Shown piece after piece: positions 22,780 through 35,830 of a DNA stretch of 64,000 nucleotides. Under the pieces are notes generated by a model. It worked only from the letters and a program-made list of their open reading frames with translations. It was not told the origin of the DNA and searched no databases. This DNA is from Populus alba. Lineage: Eukaryota > Streptophyta > Magnoliopsida > Malpighiales > Salicaceae. The position numbers and the translations under genes were made by a program. The DNA lies in assembly GCF_005239225.2 (NCBI RefSeq), contig NC_133302.1:14727991-14791990 (forward strand). The letters run 5' to 3'. How positions within the stretch are numbered: the first letter of the stretch is position 1; each line of letters begins with the position of its first letter.

Positions 22780-24489
22780 AAATGCATGCCATGCGGGTGC
22801 AAATTATTTTACATGCGCATCTCAACAAAATGATGCTTTCTGCTCTTTTGATGTATTTTGTTTTATTCCTTTTCCATAGATTACAGGATGATGGGTTTTG
22901 CTGCCCCTCGTTGCTGTTAAATTAAACACTCTTGCAATAAAGGTAAGATTGGAGGCTTGATTGGAGGAGCAACCGAAAAGAAGCAGCGCCTAGGGCAGAG
23001 GTAGCTAAGCGTGGAAGGGTATAATAATACTAAACAGACATCTTTTGATAATGGAGATACTGTGGTGAGGCAATTCAAAAGTACAGCAAGAAAAGAAGAA
23101 GTGGGTATTTCAAGCTGTCACTTCCATGGCCAAGAGGCTTAGATATTCCATCCTTGGACAAGAAACAGGATTGTGGAGGGCCCCATGCGCTGCTGCTTGA
23201 AGATGATAAATAAAAAAAAGTGTTCCGACGAGCATGAGGTGGTTCTCTTGGGCCCAGCATCATTTATAGAACCTTGAGGCTGACTCCACCAGCAGAGTAG
23301 GGACAGCACACTGGTTTCTATGCTCTGCACATGGCTGTCCAAATTTGTACAAGAAAAGGTTGTTCTTCCCGGAGGGTGAAAGATGGGTGTGTTTAAAGGT
23401 GCATCGCGGTTCTTGAGAAGGGGTAAAGGAATGGATGAAAAGGTTAAGAACCATGTGAGATTAGCTGTGTTGAAATGAAGACAAATCCAAGAGGAAAGGA
23501 ACAAATAACCCATTTAAACAAAGTTGATTATGAACAACTGAAGGCGTTGGATGTCAAAATCCAACATTTTAAAAAAGAATGCTTCTATTCCGACAGCATC
23601 ATCTTGTGCTGCAATATTCTATTCCCATACCTTGACACTCTTTTTTTTTTCTAGGGCCTCGCTTCTTTCTAGCTGTTGCCCTACCTTTCCCTTTTGTCTT
23701 CCTGTTTTCTTTTAGGTTTTCCTGTGCCTCTTCCTGTTTATTCAATTGAGCACTAAGATTACTTGCTTCAAAGTGGGTGCTAAGAATCTTTTCGAGTCCT
23801 CGCCGTCTCTAGGACACTTTTGACTTGTAAAGAAAGCATTTTAATGCCTCCTCCACCCTTGCTATCATTGGCAACACTTGGTTTTGATACTAAGCGAAAC
23901 AAGCATTCTTTATTCGGGATGTTGAGAGTCATATTTACCCTTTGCCATGTACAAGAAAATCAAAAAACTTGAGAATTTATTCAATCAACCTGGTGACCTC
24001 TCCAGCATTGTAAGAATAGGGATTAGCCTTGATGGATTTTACTATGTTCGGTTCCGGTGGGATTGGGATTAAGAACAGTGCAAAACTATTTTGTTAGCAC
24101 CAACAGGAGTTCCTTACATATGCAAGGGATCTGCATTCTGCTATCTATATCTCTTGAAGATGCTACCTACTACTGTGCTGGGACCGATGCTTGAACTAGA
24201 AGAGCAGCTTTTTTGCCCACTTCTCTTACTGATGTGGCATTTTTCCTTCAGGGAGATGATTCAATAGCTGGTCACTAAGGCTTGAAAGCACAACACCAAA
24301 CCACAAGACCCGTAAGGCGCAGTGGTCTGCTATCGATATCAAAGCAAGATTTATAGCTAGGAAAAACAACTGTACGAGCTCAATCAACCAAAGTGTTCAA
24401 AAACACCTCAGAATGCACTTAAGTGGTCATGAGCTAAAGATTGTGAAATTAGTCAGGAACCAATTCTACTATCAGCTCACAACTAGAAA
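22780..24489. other. Unexplained, less AT-rich block
   Basis: This 1.7-kb block downstream of the receptor kinase has near gene-like base composition and no obvious repeats, unlike the DNA to its left. The longest frames (minus 23139-23513, 124 aa; minus 23075-23263) show no recognisable domain and no matching splice structure. I looked for familiar plant microRNA and tasiRNA sequences and saw none. It could be a non-coding transcript, a lineage-specific gene or an old gene relic. Confidence 0.35.
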
Positions 24490-24789
24490 CAAAATCAAGA
24501 TACAAAATGCAGTACAGAAGAATTAGTAACAACCGCGCGACAAGATATCCAAAGGGGTCCTATATTAGAGCCCGGTGAAAAGGAATCCGGTAATCTAACA
24601 GTAACATCGAGAAGAAACCACAAACATAAACTAAAAACAATCAGGAGAAGAACCAATACAAAACAAAAGGAAAAAAGAACTCCCAACAACTGAATTTCTC
24701 CTCATTGATTAATTGAATAAACCGGATTCCTCTTCCCCGGATAACCCCGTTATAAATCCCATCACTTAATTTCTTAATATGATTCCTGT

Positions 24790-27700
24790 TCATCCTGAAT
24801 CCTCTTGTCCCTCTGAAGGACATCTGATCAGGTCTAATATATTAATTACCTCTCCCATGTCTGGCCGGTTTGATGGAACCTGCAATGTGCAAATCAAACC
24901 CAACTTCATGACTGGAACCACCTCATCTGCTGGGAAATTCCCCATGAGCCTCCCATCAACACATTCTTCCACCCTGCCTTCCTCCAATGCTCCTCTAACC
25001 ATGTCACAAAGCACAACCACATCATCTTCCATGTATTCGACGGGTCTCTTGCCAGTAACAATCTCCAGAACCAAAACCCCAAAACCATACACGTCGCATT
25101 TCTCAGTTATCTTTACTGTTCTACAGGCAAATTCTGGTGCCATGTAGCCAAGCGCACTCTGAATTTTGCTGCTTAAAACATAACGGTCTAGCATTGGCAA
25201 AAGCCTTGCTAGGCCAAAATCACCTACTTTTGGTTCACCTGAACTGTCGAGAAGGACATTGCTTGATTTTATGTTGTAGTGGATAATGTTAGACTGATGC
25301 AAATGAGCCAAGCTTTTTGCAGTCCCTAGAATTATGTTGAACCTCTCATTCCATGACAGAAAATGACCGCCTGATCCTTCGTGCAGATGCTTATACAAAC
25401 TACCACCAGAGACAAACTCATATATGAGAAGCTGCAAGGATTGAGTCCAGTAATAACCTTCAAGTGCCACAAGGTTTTGGTGCCTGATTTTCCCCAATTT
25501 CTTAACTTCTCTTTCAAAATCTTCTTGAGACTTGACAAGACTCGAGACAGTGAGCTTTTTGATTGCAACGGGATGACCATCTCTGAGGACAGTCTGGTAG
25601 ACTGCTCCAAACCCACCTCTCCCAAGTTCACAATCCTTGTTGAGCAGAGCATGTGCTCCTGTGCTAAAGTCAGGCTTTCCAGTAAACATGACAAGTTTTC
25701 CAGAGTTGGCATCTGTAGTGGGAGAATCACTAAAGCCATCACCTGCGGATAACGTGAGAGCAGCTGCAGATCGAGATGTTGATGACCGAACACGGAGATT
25801 AAGCACGGTGATGGCAATCACACCAACAACAATGACAGCAGCAGCACCAATGGCAATGAGAGCAGATATGCTTAGAATGATTCTTTTGTGACCAGGATTT
25901 TGAGGGAGTGAGCCCGGAGTAGAATCAGAAGAAGAGTTTGGATTGAGAACAATGGGTTTGGGAAGGACCGCAGGGCAAGACTTATTGACTGCAGCGCCAC
26001 AAAGAGATGGATTTCCAGAGACAGATGAAGGTGATATAGTGTTAAAGAAAACTCCTGCAGGTAGTTCACCTTGCAAATTGTTGTGGGAAATGTTAAAGGA
26101 GAAGAGATTGGGAAGATTTGCCAACTGCTTGGGTAGGCTGCCAGTGAGGCTGTTTAAAGACAGGTCCACATCTTTTAGGTTTCCAAGTTTTGCTATTGCT
26201 GCAGGTATTGTTCCAGCCAAGTTGTTTTGAGATAGGATTCTACATCATTGAAAGAAACAGAAAAACAAGAATGAGAAAGCTTGTTAGACTAATGAAAACC
26301 ATTATGCCAGCTTCAACCAATATTAACTTTTCAGGAAAAGAGAAGCAAAGGTCAAAGGACAGGATCTTTTCGTGTTTTAGAATGTAGACATCATATAACA
26401 ATGGCACGCAACGAAAGCATCACATCCTTTTAGTTTAAGCAATAAGCAACTACAAATTCAAATTCTAACAAATAATTGATAGTCCAAAATCATAATCTAG
26501 AGACTGTATAATCTTCAAACTTATACACCACCAACCCTAACAATAAAGGTATCTACAGCAGCAACTGTCGTGTTTTATGAAGAATTTGAGATCTTACCAG
26601 CGCAGAAAAATATGTTTCTAACTGTTTGATAAAGAGAAATTGAAACAAGATTTATGAACTTATCTAACTCTAGGCTACCAAATTGAACAAGGATAAGAAA
26701 ACAAAAAACAAAAAACAAAACAGATAGATCAAAGAGAGCTTACAAAGTCATTAATGAAGAACAGTTCCCTATTGAATCTGGGATTTGCCCCGACAGTGAG
26801 TTCCTCTCCAGTCTCAGTTCCTTCAAAGCAAAAGCTCCTCCAATTTCCGTAGGAATGCTACCATTTAGCTTGTTATCACTCAAATCAAGAATATCCAATT
26901 CCTTCAGATCTCCAAAAGTTCCCGGAACAGGACCAGAGATGGAGTTTTTTGACAGATTCAAGAACTGCAAGCTGCTTAAAACCCCGATGGAAGATGCAAT
27001 CTTGCCAGAAAAATCATTGTGTGATAAATCCAGGACTTGAAGCTTTGGAGCAGAGCTAAATTTTCCACTAAGCTTATTCTCCAAATGCAAAACTTTCTCC
27101 AACGTTGAACCAAAAATCCATGTAGGAAGGTCACCACTCAGCAAATTCTGGCTAAAATCCAAAGCCAAAAGGTTTCCACAATTGGCCATAGATTCTGGCA
27201 AATTCCCACTTAAACCATTTGCAGACAAATTCAACACCTTCAATAATTGAAGTTTCCCAATTGAAATTGGAACCTGACCCGAAAATCTATTCCCAGAAAG
27301 ATCCAGAGTCACCAGGAGATTCAGTTCACCAATCCAGTTTGGAACCTCACCAGCAAACATGTTGCTACTCAAACTCAAATAATCACACAAGCCAAGCTTC
27401 TGCATTGTGTCTGGAATGTGCCCAGAAAGCATATTCTCACTGAAATCAACAGACCTCAACAACGAACAGCTTCCAATCCCACTTGGAACCTCCCCATTAA
27501 ACCGATTCTTGCTTAAGTTAATCCTCCTCAAATTGTTCAAAACTTCAATCCCTTTGGGAATCTCACCATCCAGCAAATTACCAGACAAATCAAGTGACCT
27601 CAATCCATTCAAACCCCAAATCCCAGCCGGCAAAGACCCAGTAAACTGATTCGAACTCAAGTTTATAGATGCGAGACTAGCACATGAGCTCAAAGAACCT

Positions 27701-28185
27701 GGAATCTTCCCTGAAAACTTATTGTTAGCCAAAGAAAGATCCCTCAAAGCCGCACATTCCTTGAAAAAGTCTTCCGATATTGTCCCGGAGAAGCTGTTCT
27801 CACTTAAATCAATGATTCTAAGGTATTCAAGGCGAGTAAGGTTAGGATTGATGCTACCAGTAAGGTTGTTCCTTGATAGAGAGAGTTTGTGGAGGAACTG
27901 GAGCTGTAAGAGGCCACGGCCGATCCGACCTGATAGAGAGAGCCCATCAAGAGTGAGCTCCGCAACCCTGTTGGATCTCGGGTTGCATTTGACACCGAAC
28001 CAGTTGCAGGGAGTGTCATCATCTTGGTTCCAAGATGAGAGCTTTCTCATTGGATCTTGAAGGTCTGCTTTAAACACAATTAGACCCAAAACATCATCAT
28101 TTAATGATGGATTAAGGGATCTCACACATTGAAAAGCTAAAACCAAGAACACTAACAAGCTTAGCAACTCTTTTGCCCTTAACAT
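24790..28185 (-). CDS. IRK: LRR receptor-like kinase, IRK ortholog, probably inactive kinase
   Basis: Two exons on the minus strand (28185-26744 and 26239-24790) join in frame to 963 aa, TGA at 24790. Residues 1-23 are a signal peptide; LRRNT has the paired cysteines C60/C67 (PCNWFGVKC); about 20 LRRs follow to about residue 570; a juxtamembrane Cys pair (SLCGAAVNKSC) precedes the membrane helix at about 601-627. The kinase domain (about 681-955) keeps the Gly-rich loop (GRGGFGAV, 687-694), the Lys of VAIKK (708) and DFG (821-823), but has HYNIKSSN (801-808) where active kinases have HRDxKxxN, so the catalytic Asp is missing. IRK of Arabidopsis (At3g56370) has the same HYN form; it acts at the plasma membrane in controlling root cell division. 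PXC2 is the near paralog; NSGKLVMFTGKPDFSTGAH favours IRK. The phase-2 intron falls in the LRR region, typical for the family. Confidence 0.93.
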
Positions 28186-29990
28186 TGCTAATTCTGATCA
28201 AGAAACTCAAAAGGCACTACAACCCATTGAAACTTAGATGGAGATGGAAAACAAAGGGAAAGCTAAGAAAAACCAGTGATATATTCTTGGCTTAAAGTGG
28301 AAAAAAATGGGCTCTTTTCTTTTCTTTTCTTTTCTTTACAACGGCTAGATTCGAAGAGGAGAGACAGCTAGAATAGACAAAGAAGGATTAAATTCAGCAA
28401 AATGACACCCCTTTATCCCAAAAACTTGTTATGTTGTATTTCTCCCTAGTGACCAAAACCCAGAAGTGTTCCTACACAAGGCAACAACTTTTAGGGTTCA
28501 AGTTTCACAAAGAAGAAAAGGATAAAAACTTGAAGCAAGCAAACAGTTGATCTGAGAACAAAATAAGTTGCAAAAATCTAGCACATTTGAAGCTTAGTGA
28601 ACGCTGAGGATGGTTCGCCAGATTCCGGTGAAAAAGTTAGGGTTCCGGTGAGAGTTGCCGTCAAGACGCACAGGGAAGAGAGAGAGAGAGAGTTTAGTTA
28701 AGGGGTGTGTTGGTGTTTGAGCTGAGGATACTGAGAGAGAGAGAGAGAGTCGTAATGAAGTTGGCGTTTTTATTAACGGGAAAGAGAATAGAGAGAATGG
28801 ACCTGGTTAGCAGGTGGGGGCTATTTAATGAGTTTATGGACACGTGTCTCTTTACATTAGGTGGATGGGCTGTCCTACGTGGCTTTTACACGTAGTCCTT
28901 TTCACTGTTAGAAAACAAAAAAGCTGTAGAAAAATGTGAATGGATGATTACGAGTTACGACCCAAGTAGCCTATTTTTTGTTTTAATATTATATTTATTT
29001 TTGTGTTTTAATATATTTTAAAAAAAATTAAATTTGTTTTAAATAAATATTTTTGTATTTTCAAGTTTTAATATACTAATATTAAAATTAATTTTTTTAA
29101 AATAAAAAAAATATTATTTAAATTTATTTTCAAATAAAAACTATTTTAAAAAATAACTAATATAAAGGGATTTTTTTAAAATTTTTTAATGTAATGTAAT
29201 GTAATGTATAGTTGCTGTAATAATTCGGGCAGATTGATAGAGAATCTAGGACAGCAATTTCCTCTTGCGTCCCCTGGTCGAAACGGAGCAAAATGCAGAC
29301 GCAGTCTTCTCCGGCGAAAGAAGCAAAACAAAAAATGGCTTCCATGTAAACAAAACCAAAGCATAAATCCAAATCTCGAGGACATAAAAGAGGCAAAGGG
29401 GCTTCCCTTTCAGCTAATAAAAGACCGAAGAGATGGTTGAGCAGCCATGGGATAAGCAGAGAGAGAGAGGAGAGGGGAGAGAGAGAGAGAGAGAGAGAGA
29501 AAAGCAATAAAGGAGAGTAGGTGGAATGGTGGGTTGTGTAATAAAGGAAGGAGTGTGAGGTGCTGCTGCTGCTGCACAGTGCAGAAGGACTGAGAGCGAC
29601 ATAACTTCTGCTTTACAAGCTTTTCTTAAATCCCACTGCCCGCGATCCACAGGAGGGTCCCCTCCCCTCCTGCCTCCTGTAATTCTCCATTTTCATTGCA
29701 GAGTTACTGTGTCTTAACTCTCATTGAATGTCGACGAACTTCTCTTCTTGAGATTGATTTTGCTCTTGGAAACCAGCTTCTTCCCTGCCGTTAAGTGGAG
29801 CGGTCTGGGCTGGCTATCCATTTTTCAAGACCCGAAAGGCATGAACCCTAGAACCATTGAAGAAAAAACTGTGACTGAAATGCATGTGGATTAAAGAATG
29901 CTTGGTGGTTTTCTGGTGAATCTCACATCATTTTGCCTGGGGAAAAAAAAAGGGGGAATGTTCACCTAACACCATTGGACAGTCTAGAGA
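28186..29990. promoter_or_regulatory. IRK 5' region and upstream spacer with GA/TTTTC runs
   Basis: Immediately upstream of the IRK start the leader contains a (TTTTC)n run at 28313-28337 and, further out, GA runs at about 28679-28691 and 28734-28750, which read as CT-rich sequence on the gene strand. A MITE-like copy lies at about 28970-29150, followed by a TAATG run at 29187-29208. The part at 29200-29900 is less AT-rich, has a long GA run at 29458-29500, and could be a transcribed leader or an unannotated non-coding RNA, but no convincing coding frame is seen. Confidence 0.45.
29458..29500. repeat. (GA)n microsatellite, imperfect
   Basis: About 43 bases of GA repeat broken by two GG positions. 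Its complement creates the Leu/Ser-rich frames on the minus strand, which I do not treat as genes. Confidence 0.9.
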
Positions 29991-29999
29991 TCTTGGTCA

Positions 30000-32900
30000 A
30001 GAGTAGAATTATGAGTGATGCCGTTTCCTTGAAAGCAACTAAACCAGATTTCTCAAAAAGTTAATAATCATTCTTATGAAAAACGAAAAACCAGTGCTGA
30101 ATCCGGTGTCGATTTGCAATGCAAGCAAGAATGCAAATAATTGTTGGTCAAGACATTTGGCTGATTTGAATCACACAAATTTCATAATTATAGAAAATTT
30201 TTATAATTATTAATTTTAAAACCTATAAAATTAGTTAAAAAATACGTAAATTAACCCAAATATTTATAAAAAAATTATGTATGAATAGGAGGACGTCGAT
30301 TGGTTCGCATTATTTGTTTTTGGTAACTTCAATTACGTCCCCTAACTACCTATTTAAGCAATATTACCCTCAAAGCATCATATATTTTTCAATTACATCC
30401 TTCAGCTACCTATTTAAGCAATATTACCCTCGAAGCATCATGCATTTTTCAATTGCATCCCCATCATCGGTTTCAATTCAATAAACCCATCAAATAGAAT
30501 ATGGTTGTATTTTGGATGTTAAAATTAAGCTTGAATGCCCTCTAATTTATAACAGATCACCCTTACATCACTCATGAAATTTCACTTAACGAATTTATTA
30601 TCAAGTTGTATTATGATTTTTTTTTTTTATGAAATAAGTTTAGGGGTTAATTTGGGTATTCAAAGTGTGTCCTTAACAAGACATGTGATGGAATTTGTGT
30701 TACAGGAAGAGTTTGGTAAATTGGTTTAAAAAAAAACCTAAAAGGTGTGGGAGAAACAACACTTCTATCCTTGCATAAGATTGTAGATTAGTATAATGGT
30801 TTTTTTTTCTTTGTTTTGGTCTTCTTTTTTTTTTACTTTGATAATTGAACTTTAATTACAACATTTAATATTGTGCTAATTAAAATTTAGGATTGTTAAT
30901 TTTTTTATATGATTATTGCAATTTAAAAAAAAATCTTGACATTGGATTTCATGTTTGATTTCAATCTTATTTCAAAACTAGGTTTGTATATCATATGTTG
31001 TCTTTTAAAAAAAAAAAAAAAAAAACTTAATGAACACGTGTCATTTGCCTAGTTTAGAGAAAAATATAGCCCCAGGATAGACCCGGGCTTTTTTTATATG
31101 GACTCAGGTGTTTTGGGGCATCTAGGTCAACGTGAACGACCTGTTTTTTTAGTTTTTTTATCAAAAAAATATTTTAATTTTAAAAAATAATATAAAATGT
31201 ATTATATGTATATATATTGTTTTTAAAAATCATTAAGTTAATTAAGAATATATTTTAGGATATTATTTTATTAAATTTTACTTGGTTTTTTTTTTGTTCT
31301 CAAGTGAGATAGTAAATATTTTTGTAATGTTAGAAAGAGGTTTATTTTTGTGAAATCCATCATAAATATTTTTTCTATATTTTATTCAATGGCTTTATTT
31401 TGATCGTCTAATTCTACTATCAGTGATTAAATAAAAAAATGATTTTTTTAAAAAAAAATAAACTTATTAAATTCATTGAATTTCATGACTAATATGTCAA
31501 GTTTGGTGAGTCAGTTAACATCAATATAATATATGTTATCGTCTTAGTATTTTTTAAAAAATATAATCTTGGAAAATTTTTTAGTCAAGCCTATGCTTTT
31601 ATCCGTCATCTAAACTGTCATTTCATGATTTAATTTGAAATTCAAGTCATGTAAGTATTCAAGGTTGACCAATCTGGTCGGGTTTTGAGTTAATGATTTT
31701 TTTTTTTTCATGCTATAGGAATATACACATTGATAGCACATGGACATTTTTTTTCAAATTAAAAAACAAATTGTTTACCATTTGATGTAGCGCGGGCAAT
31801 TATCTAGTTAAAACTATTAGTTGAGGCAACATCGATGAATTTGGGAAATTTTTAGGGGTAACATTGCTAAAATAAATAGTTGGGGAACCTATCTGAAGCT
31901 TCCCTCTTTTTTCAATCCTTCAACTTGCCTCATTTCGATGTTGTCTCCATTGCTTCTGATCTGAGAGTCAATGGGCAGGTGGTGGGTCTCAAGTATGTGC
32001 CTGCCTTGCTTCTTGAACAAGTACATTCCACTGTGACCTGCACATTTTAATTCCATGCAACCACTAATTCTAGTTGGTCAACGTGTATCACTTTACTTCA
32101 TGTTTTTTTTTTCCACCCGATATCCTCCGTATTTTTTTAAAGATAAGACTAAAAATTTTGTGATTTGCTCTTTTAATAATTATGTTTTTTTAAATTCAAA
32201 CTTGTATTTCATAAAAATATAATAATATTTTAATCACTAAAATAATATTTCATTGATATTTTACTTCGGGTTTAATCAATTATACAGTATCATTAAAAAA
32301 AAAAAAAAACCTAAGGATGCTATACACGTTACTAGCACATTGAAATTACTATTTTGATTTTCTGAAAAAAACTTTATTGTGCCGGTTATTAATTATAATT
32401 AAGTTAATTAAAAAACATTGATATTTTAATAAATTTAAATATTATTTAAAAAGTGATTTGCATGCATTGTACAATTCAGTCCATGTATTGCGTGGCTGCG
32501 TTCTTCGGGCAACGCCCAACAACCAAACTCTAACTTCTAAAATGCGTTGGAATCATCTCGGTTGCTTTTCTGTTTTTTAGCAACGCGTGTGATCTACAGA
32601 CCTGAAGTCTGATGTCAACAACTTTTTTTTTTCTACTTGATTTCTACACCTCGCCTTTTAAATGGTTAAAGCAGCGATTTAATTTGTTTTTTTTTTTAAT
32701 GTGATTTTTATTTTTTTATTATTTGTTTTTATTTAAAATAATTTATAAAATTGATTTATTTTAATTTTATCCTTCTTCAATTATTTCGTATGTTAGACTT
32801 GATTTTTATTCTTTTGATTATTATCTATTTTATTTGAAATAATATTTAAATTTGAATTTGTTTTATAATTTTATCTTTTTCAAGTTTTTTTATTAAACTT

Positions 32901-33640
32901 AATCCTCAGTTCTTTTGATTGTTATTTTATTTTTCTTTAGCAAATTTTTTCAATTGAGTTTTTTTTCCAGTTTTATTCTTCAAAATTTTCCTTTACTTTT
33001 TATTTTTATTTTTTTAAGCTTATGTTTTTTTTCAATTTCATCCTTCATAATTTATTCAATTAGAGATTGAGCTTCTTTATTTTGTTATTTGCCTTTTTAT
33101 AGGATTTTTTAGTAATTTTAAAAATAACTCAAGCTATCATAAATTTTTTTATTTATCGTTCTTTGTTAAGTTTAACTTCTTTCAGAAAAAAATTTGTTTT
33201 TGAATTAAATTAAGTTAATTGATTAAATATAAGTACGAGATTCTCACTTCATGATATTTTATTTGGTTTGCTTTACAAGTTATTACTCTAATGGCGCATA
33301 AGGTCTCTTTCAATGTCATCGTGTAGCCTTTCACATAATACTATTATAATTCTCTTTTGGCGAGCTCATTTTGATAATGGGATGGTGTCTATAATAGAGC
33401 GATATAACAACTTTTGATTTCTTCTCCTCTCAAATTTATTATTGATAGCTCATTTTTTATAGTTGATTATTTAAAAAATTGCTTTGTTTACTGTTAATAC
33501 CCTTTTTTAATCATGTTATTGAATTAATCGAGTTTTTTAAACTTAGTCAAGTCAATGACTTTCATATTTTTCTCGCTTCTTTAAAAATGATGGCATCGCT
33601 TGAATATCGTTTTTTATGTTAAAAAATATTTGACCCAACC
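30000..33640. other. Spacer with SINE tail, short tandem repeat and AT-rich repeats
   Basis: At 30150-30270 lies a relic of the 3' tail also seen in the SINE at 36.3 kb and near 54.2 kb. At 30341-30468 a 64-bp unit is repeated twice ('CTACCTATTTAAGCAATATT'). At 31840-31895 the complement of a similar motif ('TAACATTGCTAAAATAAATA') appears in reverse. The 32640-33200 stretch is a T-rich dispersed repeat ('TTTCAATTTCATCCTT' type) whose complement recurs at 35.4-35.8 kb and whose sense form recurs at 58.0-58.6 kb. No gene is seen. Confidence 0.5.
30341..30468. repeat. Tandem duplication, 64 bp x 2
   Basis: Units 30341-30404 and 30405-30468 both contain CTACCTATTTAAGCAATATT, ACCCTC and AAGCATCAT, with a handful of differences. 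The repeat makes a short frame with duplicated LFKQYYP words, which is a by-product and not a gene. Confidence 0.8.
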
Positions 33641-33644
33641 CAGA

Positions 33645-34010
33645 CTAGGGATGAGCAAAAAAACCGATTAAATCAAGAAAATCGGGAAAAAAATAATCTA
33701 AAAAACCAAACCGTGAAAAAAAAACCAATTAAATAGATTAGAATTTTTAAAAAACTGACCGGTTCGGTTCAATTTTTGTTTTATAAGTTGAAACCAAAAA
33801 CATTGAACCAAACCCAAACAAAAAAATTGAAAAAAAAAAACCCGAGCCAAACCGAAAAAACTAAGTCGAACAAGAAAAAACCAGTTTTTGTTCTAAAATA
33901 ACCGAACAGAAACCGTTCAGTTGAATCGGTTCGGTGTTTTTGAAAAAAAAAACTAGTTTTGTTATTTTTTTTTTGATAAAAACCAAACCAAACTGAAAAT
34001 GATCACTTCT
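33645..34010. repeat. 'ACCGAACCGA'-type dispersed repeat
   Basis: The segment begins GGGATGAGCAAAAAAACCG and ends near GATCACTTCTACC and consists of degenerate CCGAAACC/GGTTCGGTT words on both strands, so it can fold on itself. It is a well-known kind of low-complexity foldback repeat in plant genomes. No coding content. Confidence 0.65.
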
Positions 34011-34199
34011 ACCTAGGATATAGCACGAGTCAGCTATTTAGTTAAGAAAACACTAAAAGATGTGATACTTTTACAATGAACCGCCTCGTAAAAGCACTAT
34101 TTATTTCAATAGTACTTTGTTCTTTTTATAAAGAAATAATTGTTCTTTTTGCAATTTTAATTTTAATTTTAAAGAATTAGAATTCATGATTTGTTTTGA

Positions 34200-34460
34200 T
34201 TTGTCTTCCATAAGGTTATCTCAATCTTATGACTCGGGTCGCGGGTTTAACAGATTAAACCAGCTGACTCGGGGTTTATTCCCCTTTTTATTTGATTTTT
34301 ATAAAAAAAAACATCATAGCTCAATATTTTATTTTAGTTTTTTTTTTTATGATGCTATCTTAGTTTCATTATTCTAGTAACGGGTTTGATGGGTTAACAC
34401 GAGTTGATTTTGATTTTTTTAGTTTTTTTTTAAATTATTTTTTTAATTTCACCACTTAAT
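34200..34460 (-). repeat. Antisense units of the 'GAGTCAACTCG' repeat family
   Basis: About two units of the family that forms the array at 39.09-39.91 kb, here in the opposite orientation: 'GACTCGGGTCGCGGGTTT', 'CAGCTGACTCGG', then 'AACGGGTTTGATGGGTTAAC' and 'ACGAGTTGATTTTGA', separated by about 140 bp. Confidence 0.55.
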
Positions 34461-35089
34461 ATTTTATTAATTGAAAATTAGATATGCACGTGGAACAATT
34501 TAGTGTAGCATAGCAAAAAAAAAAAAAAAAAAAATCTCTAATTACTAGAAAAATGTAGTTGTATACTATACAGCTTGTCATCTCTTGAGGGCTTAAAGCC
34601 TGTAAAAGGATTGAGACTACGCATGTGGAACATTGTCTTATCACATAAACTGCCATGGTTTGACTTATTAGCAAGCTTGGAACTTACTATGTGGCTGGTG
34701 GTATCTTTTTTTTTTATTTTTCAATATTAATTCAAATAAAAGGTTTGTAATGGTATGCGTTGTTCCCAAATTGCCATCCTAACGTGTTGGGAAGCAGGGC
34801 CTACCTACAGCAGGAGACAAAAATATGTACCTAATCGTCTACCCACAATAGCTACAGCTCTTGTAAAAAAAATGTGTTTTTAAGACACAAAACTTGACTT
34901 CCCCAGGGATTCCTTGTTTTGACCTTTGGAAAATGGCGTGTATATTCTTAATTTGAGATGTACAGATCAGATTGCTACTACTGATGCGCAGAAAATGACA
35001 TAAAATATACGTTGCAAGCTTTACAATGACACTATAACTTGAAAGTCCTCGCCTTGGTGCCGGGGTTTGTATGCTGGAACGGAGTACAA

Positions 35090-35830
35090 AAATACAAAAA
35101 AAAAAAAAAAAAAATCATGAAAAATCTATAATTAGAATAATTAAGATTGAACTAACCTAAAATATCTGGTTAATCTTATTAGTTATATCATGAGATTAGA
35201 ATAACATAATAAAAAAATTATAAATTTTTTTTTAAAAAAAACTCGTGTTAACTTTTCAAACTTATGATTACTAGACCTGAAAAATCCAAATTAGAAAAAC
35301 CATGAAACTCAATTCTCAATCAATCAAACATTAAAGAACAAAAATTTTAAAAAAATTTCAATTATACAAAAATAATGATCAAAATTATAATAAAAAATAA
35401 ATCTTATATTTAATTAAAGGTTGGAATTGAAAAGAACAATCAATTTAGTAAAAGGATAAAAAAAATCAAAAGAATGAGGGTCATCATTGACATAAAAAAA
35501 ATAAATATTTTGACTGAAAGATGAAATTGAAAAAAAAAAAATATTTTTTTCAAAAGGGCCAAGAAAAAAAATTAAAAATTAAAATAATGAGGATCAAATT
35601 AAAAAATATATACCATTAATTTGAATTAAAGAATGAAATTAAAAACCAATAAAACTTTTATAAAAAAAATCAAGGCAAAAAATTAAAAATTCAAAGAATG
35701 AAAACTAAAATGAAAAACATAATATTTAATAGTTTGGAATCGAATAATAAAATTACAAACAAATAAAAAGGTCAAGCTATAATTTTTTTTTAAGAAAAAA
35801 TAATTAATAAAAAGCAAAATTGTTAATAGA
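35090..35830. repeat. A-rich dispersed repeat
   Basis: The stretch is built of short words such as 'AAAGATGAAATTGAAAA', 'CAAAAGAATGAGGGTCA' and 'GAATTAAAGAATGAAATT', recurring every 60-150 bp. Its complement matches the T-rich repeats at 32.6-33.2 and 58.0-58.6 kb, so these three places carry one family in two orientations. No open frame of note. Confidence 0.5.

Noticed and set aside
23139..23513. 124-aa minus-strand frame
   Set aside because: No signal, domain or splice support; amino-acid make-up looks random. The region is kept only as an unexplained block.
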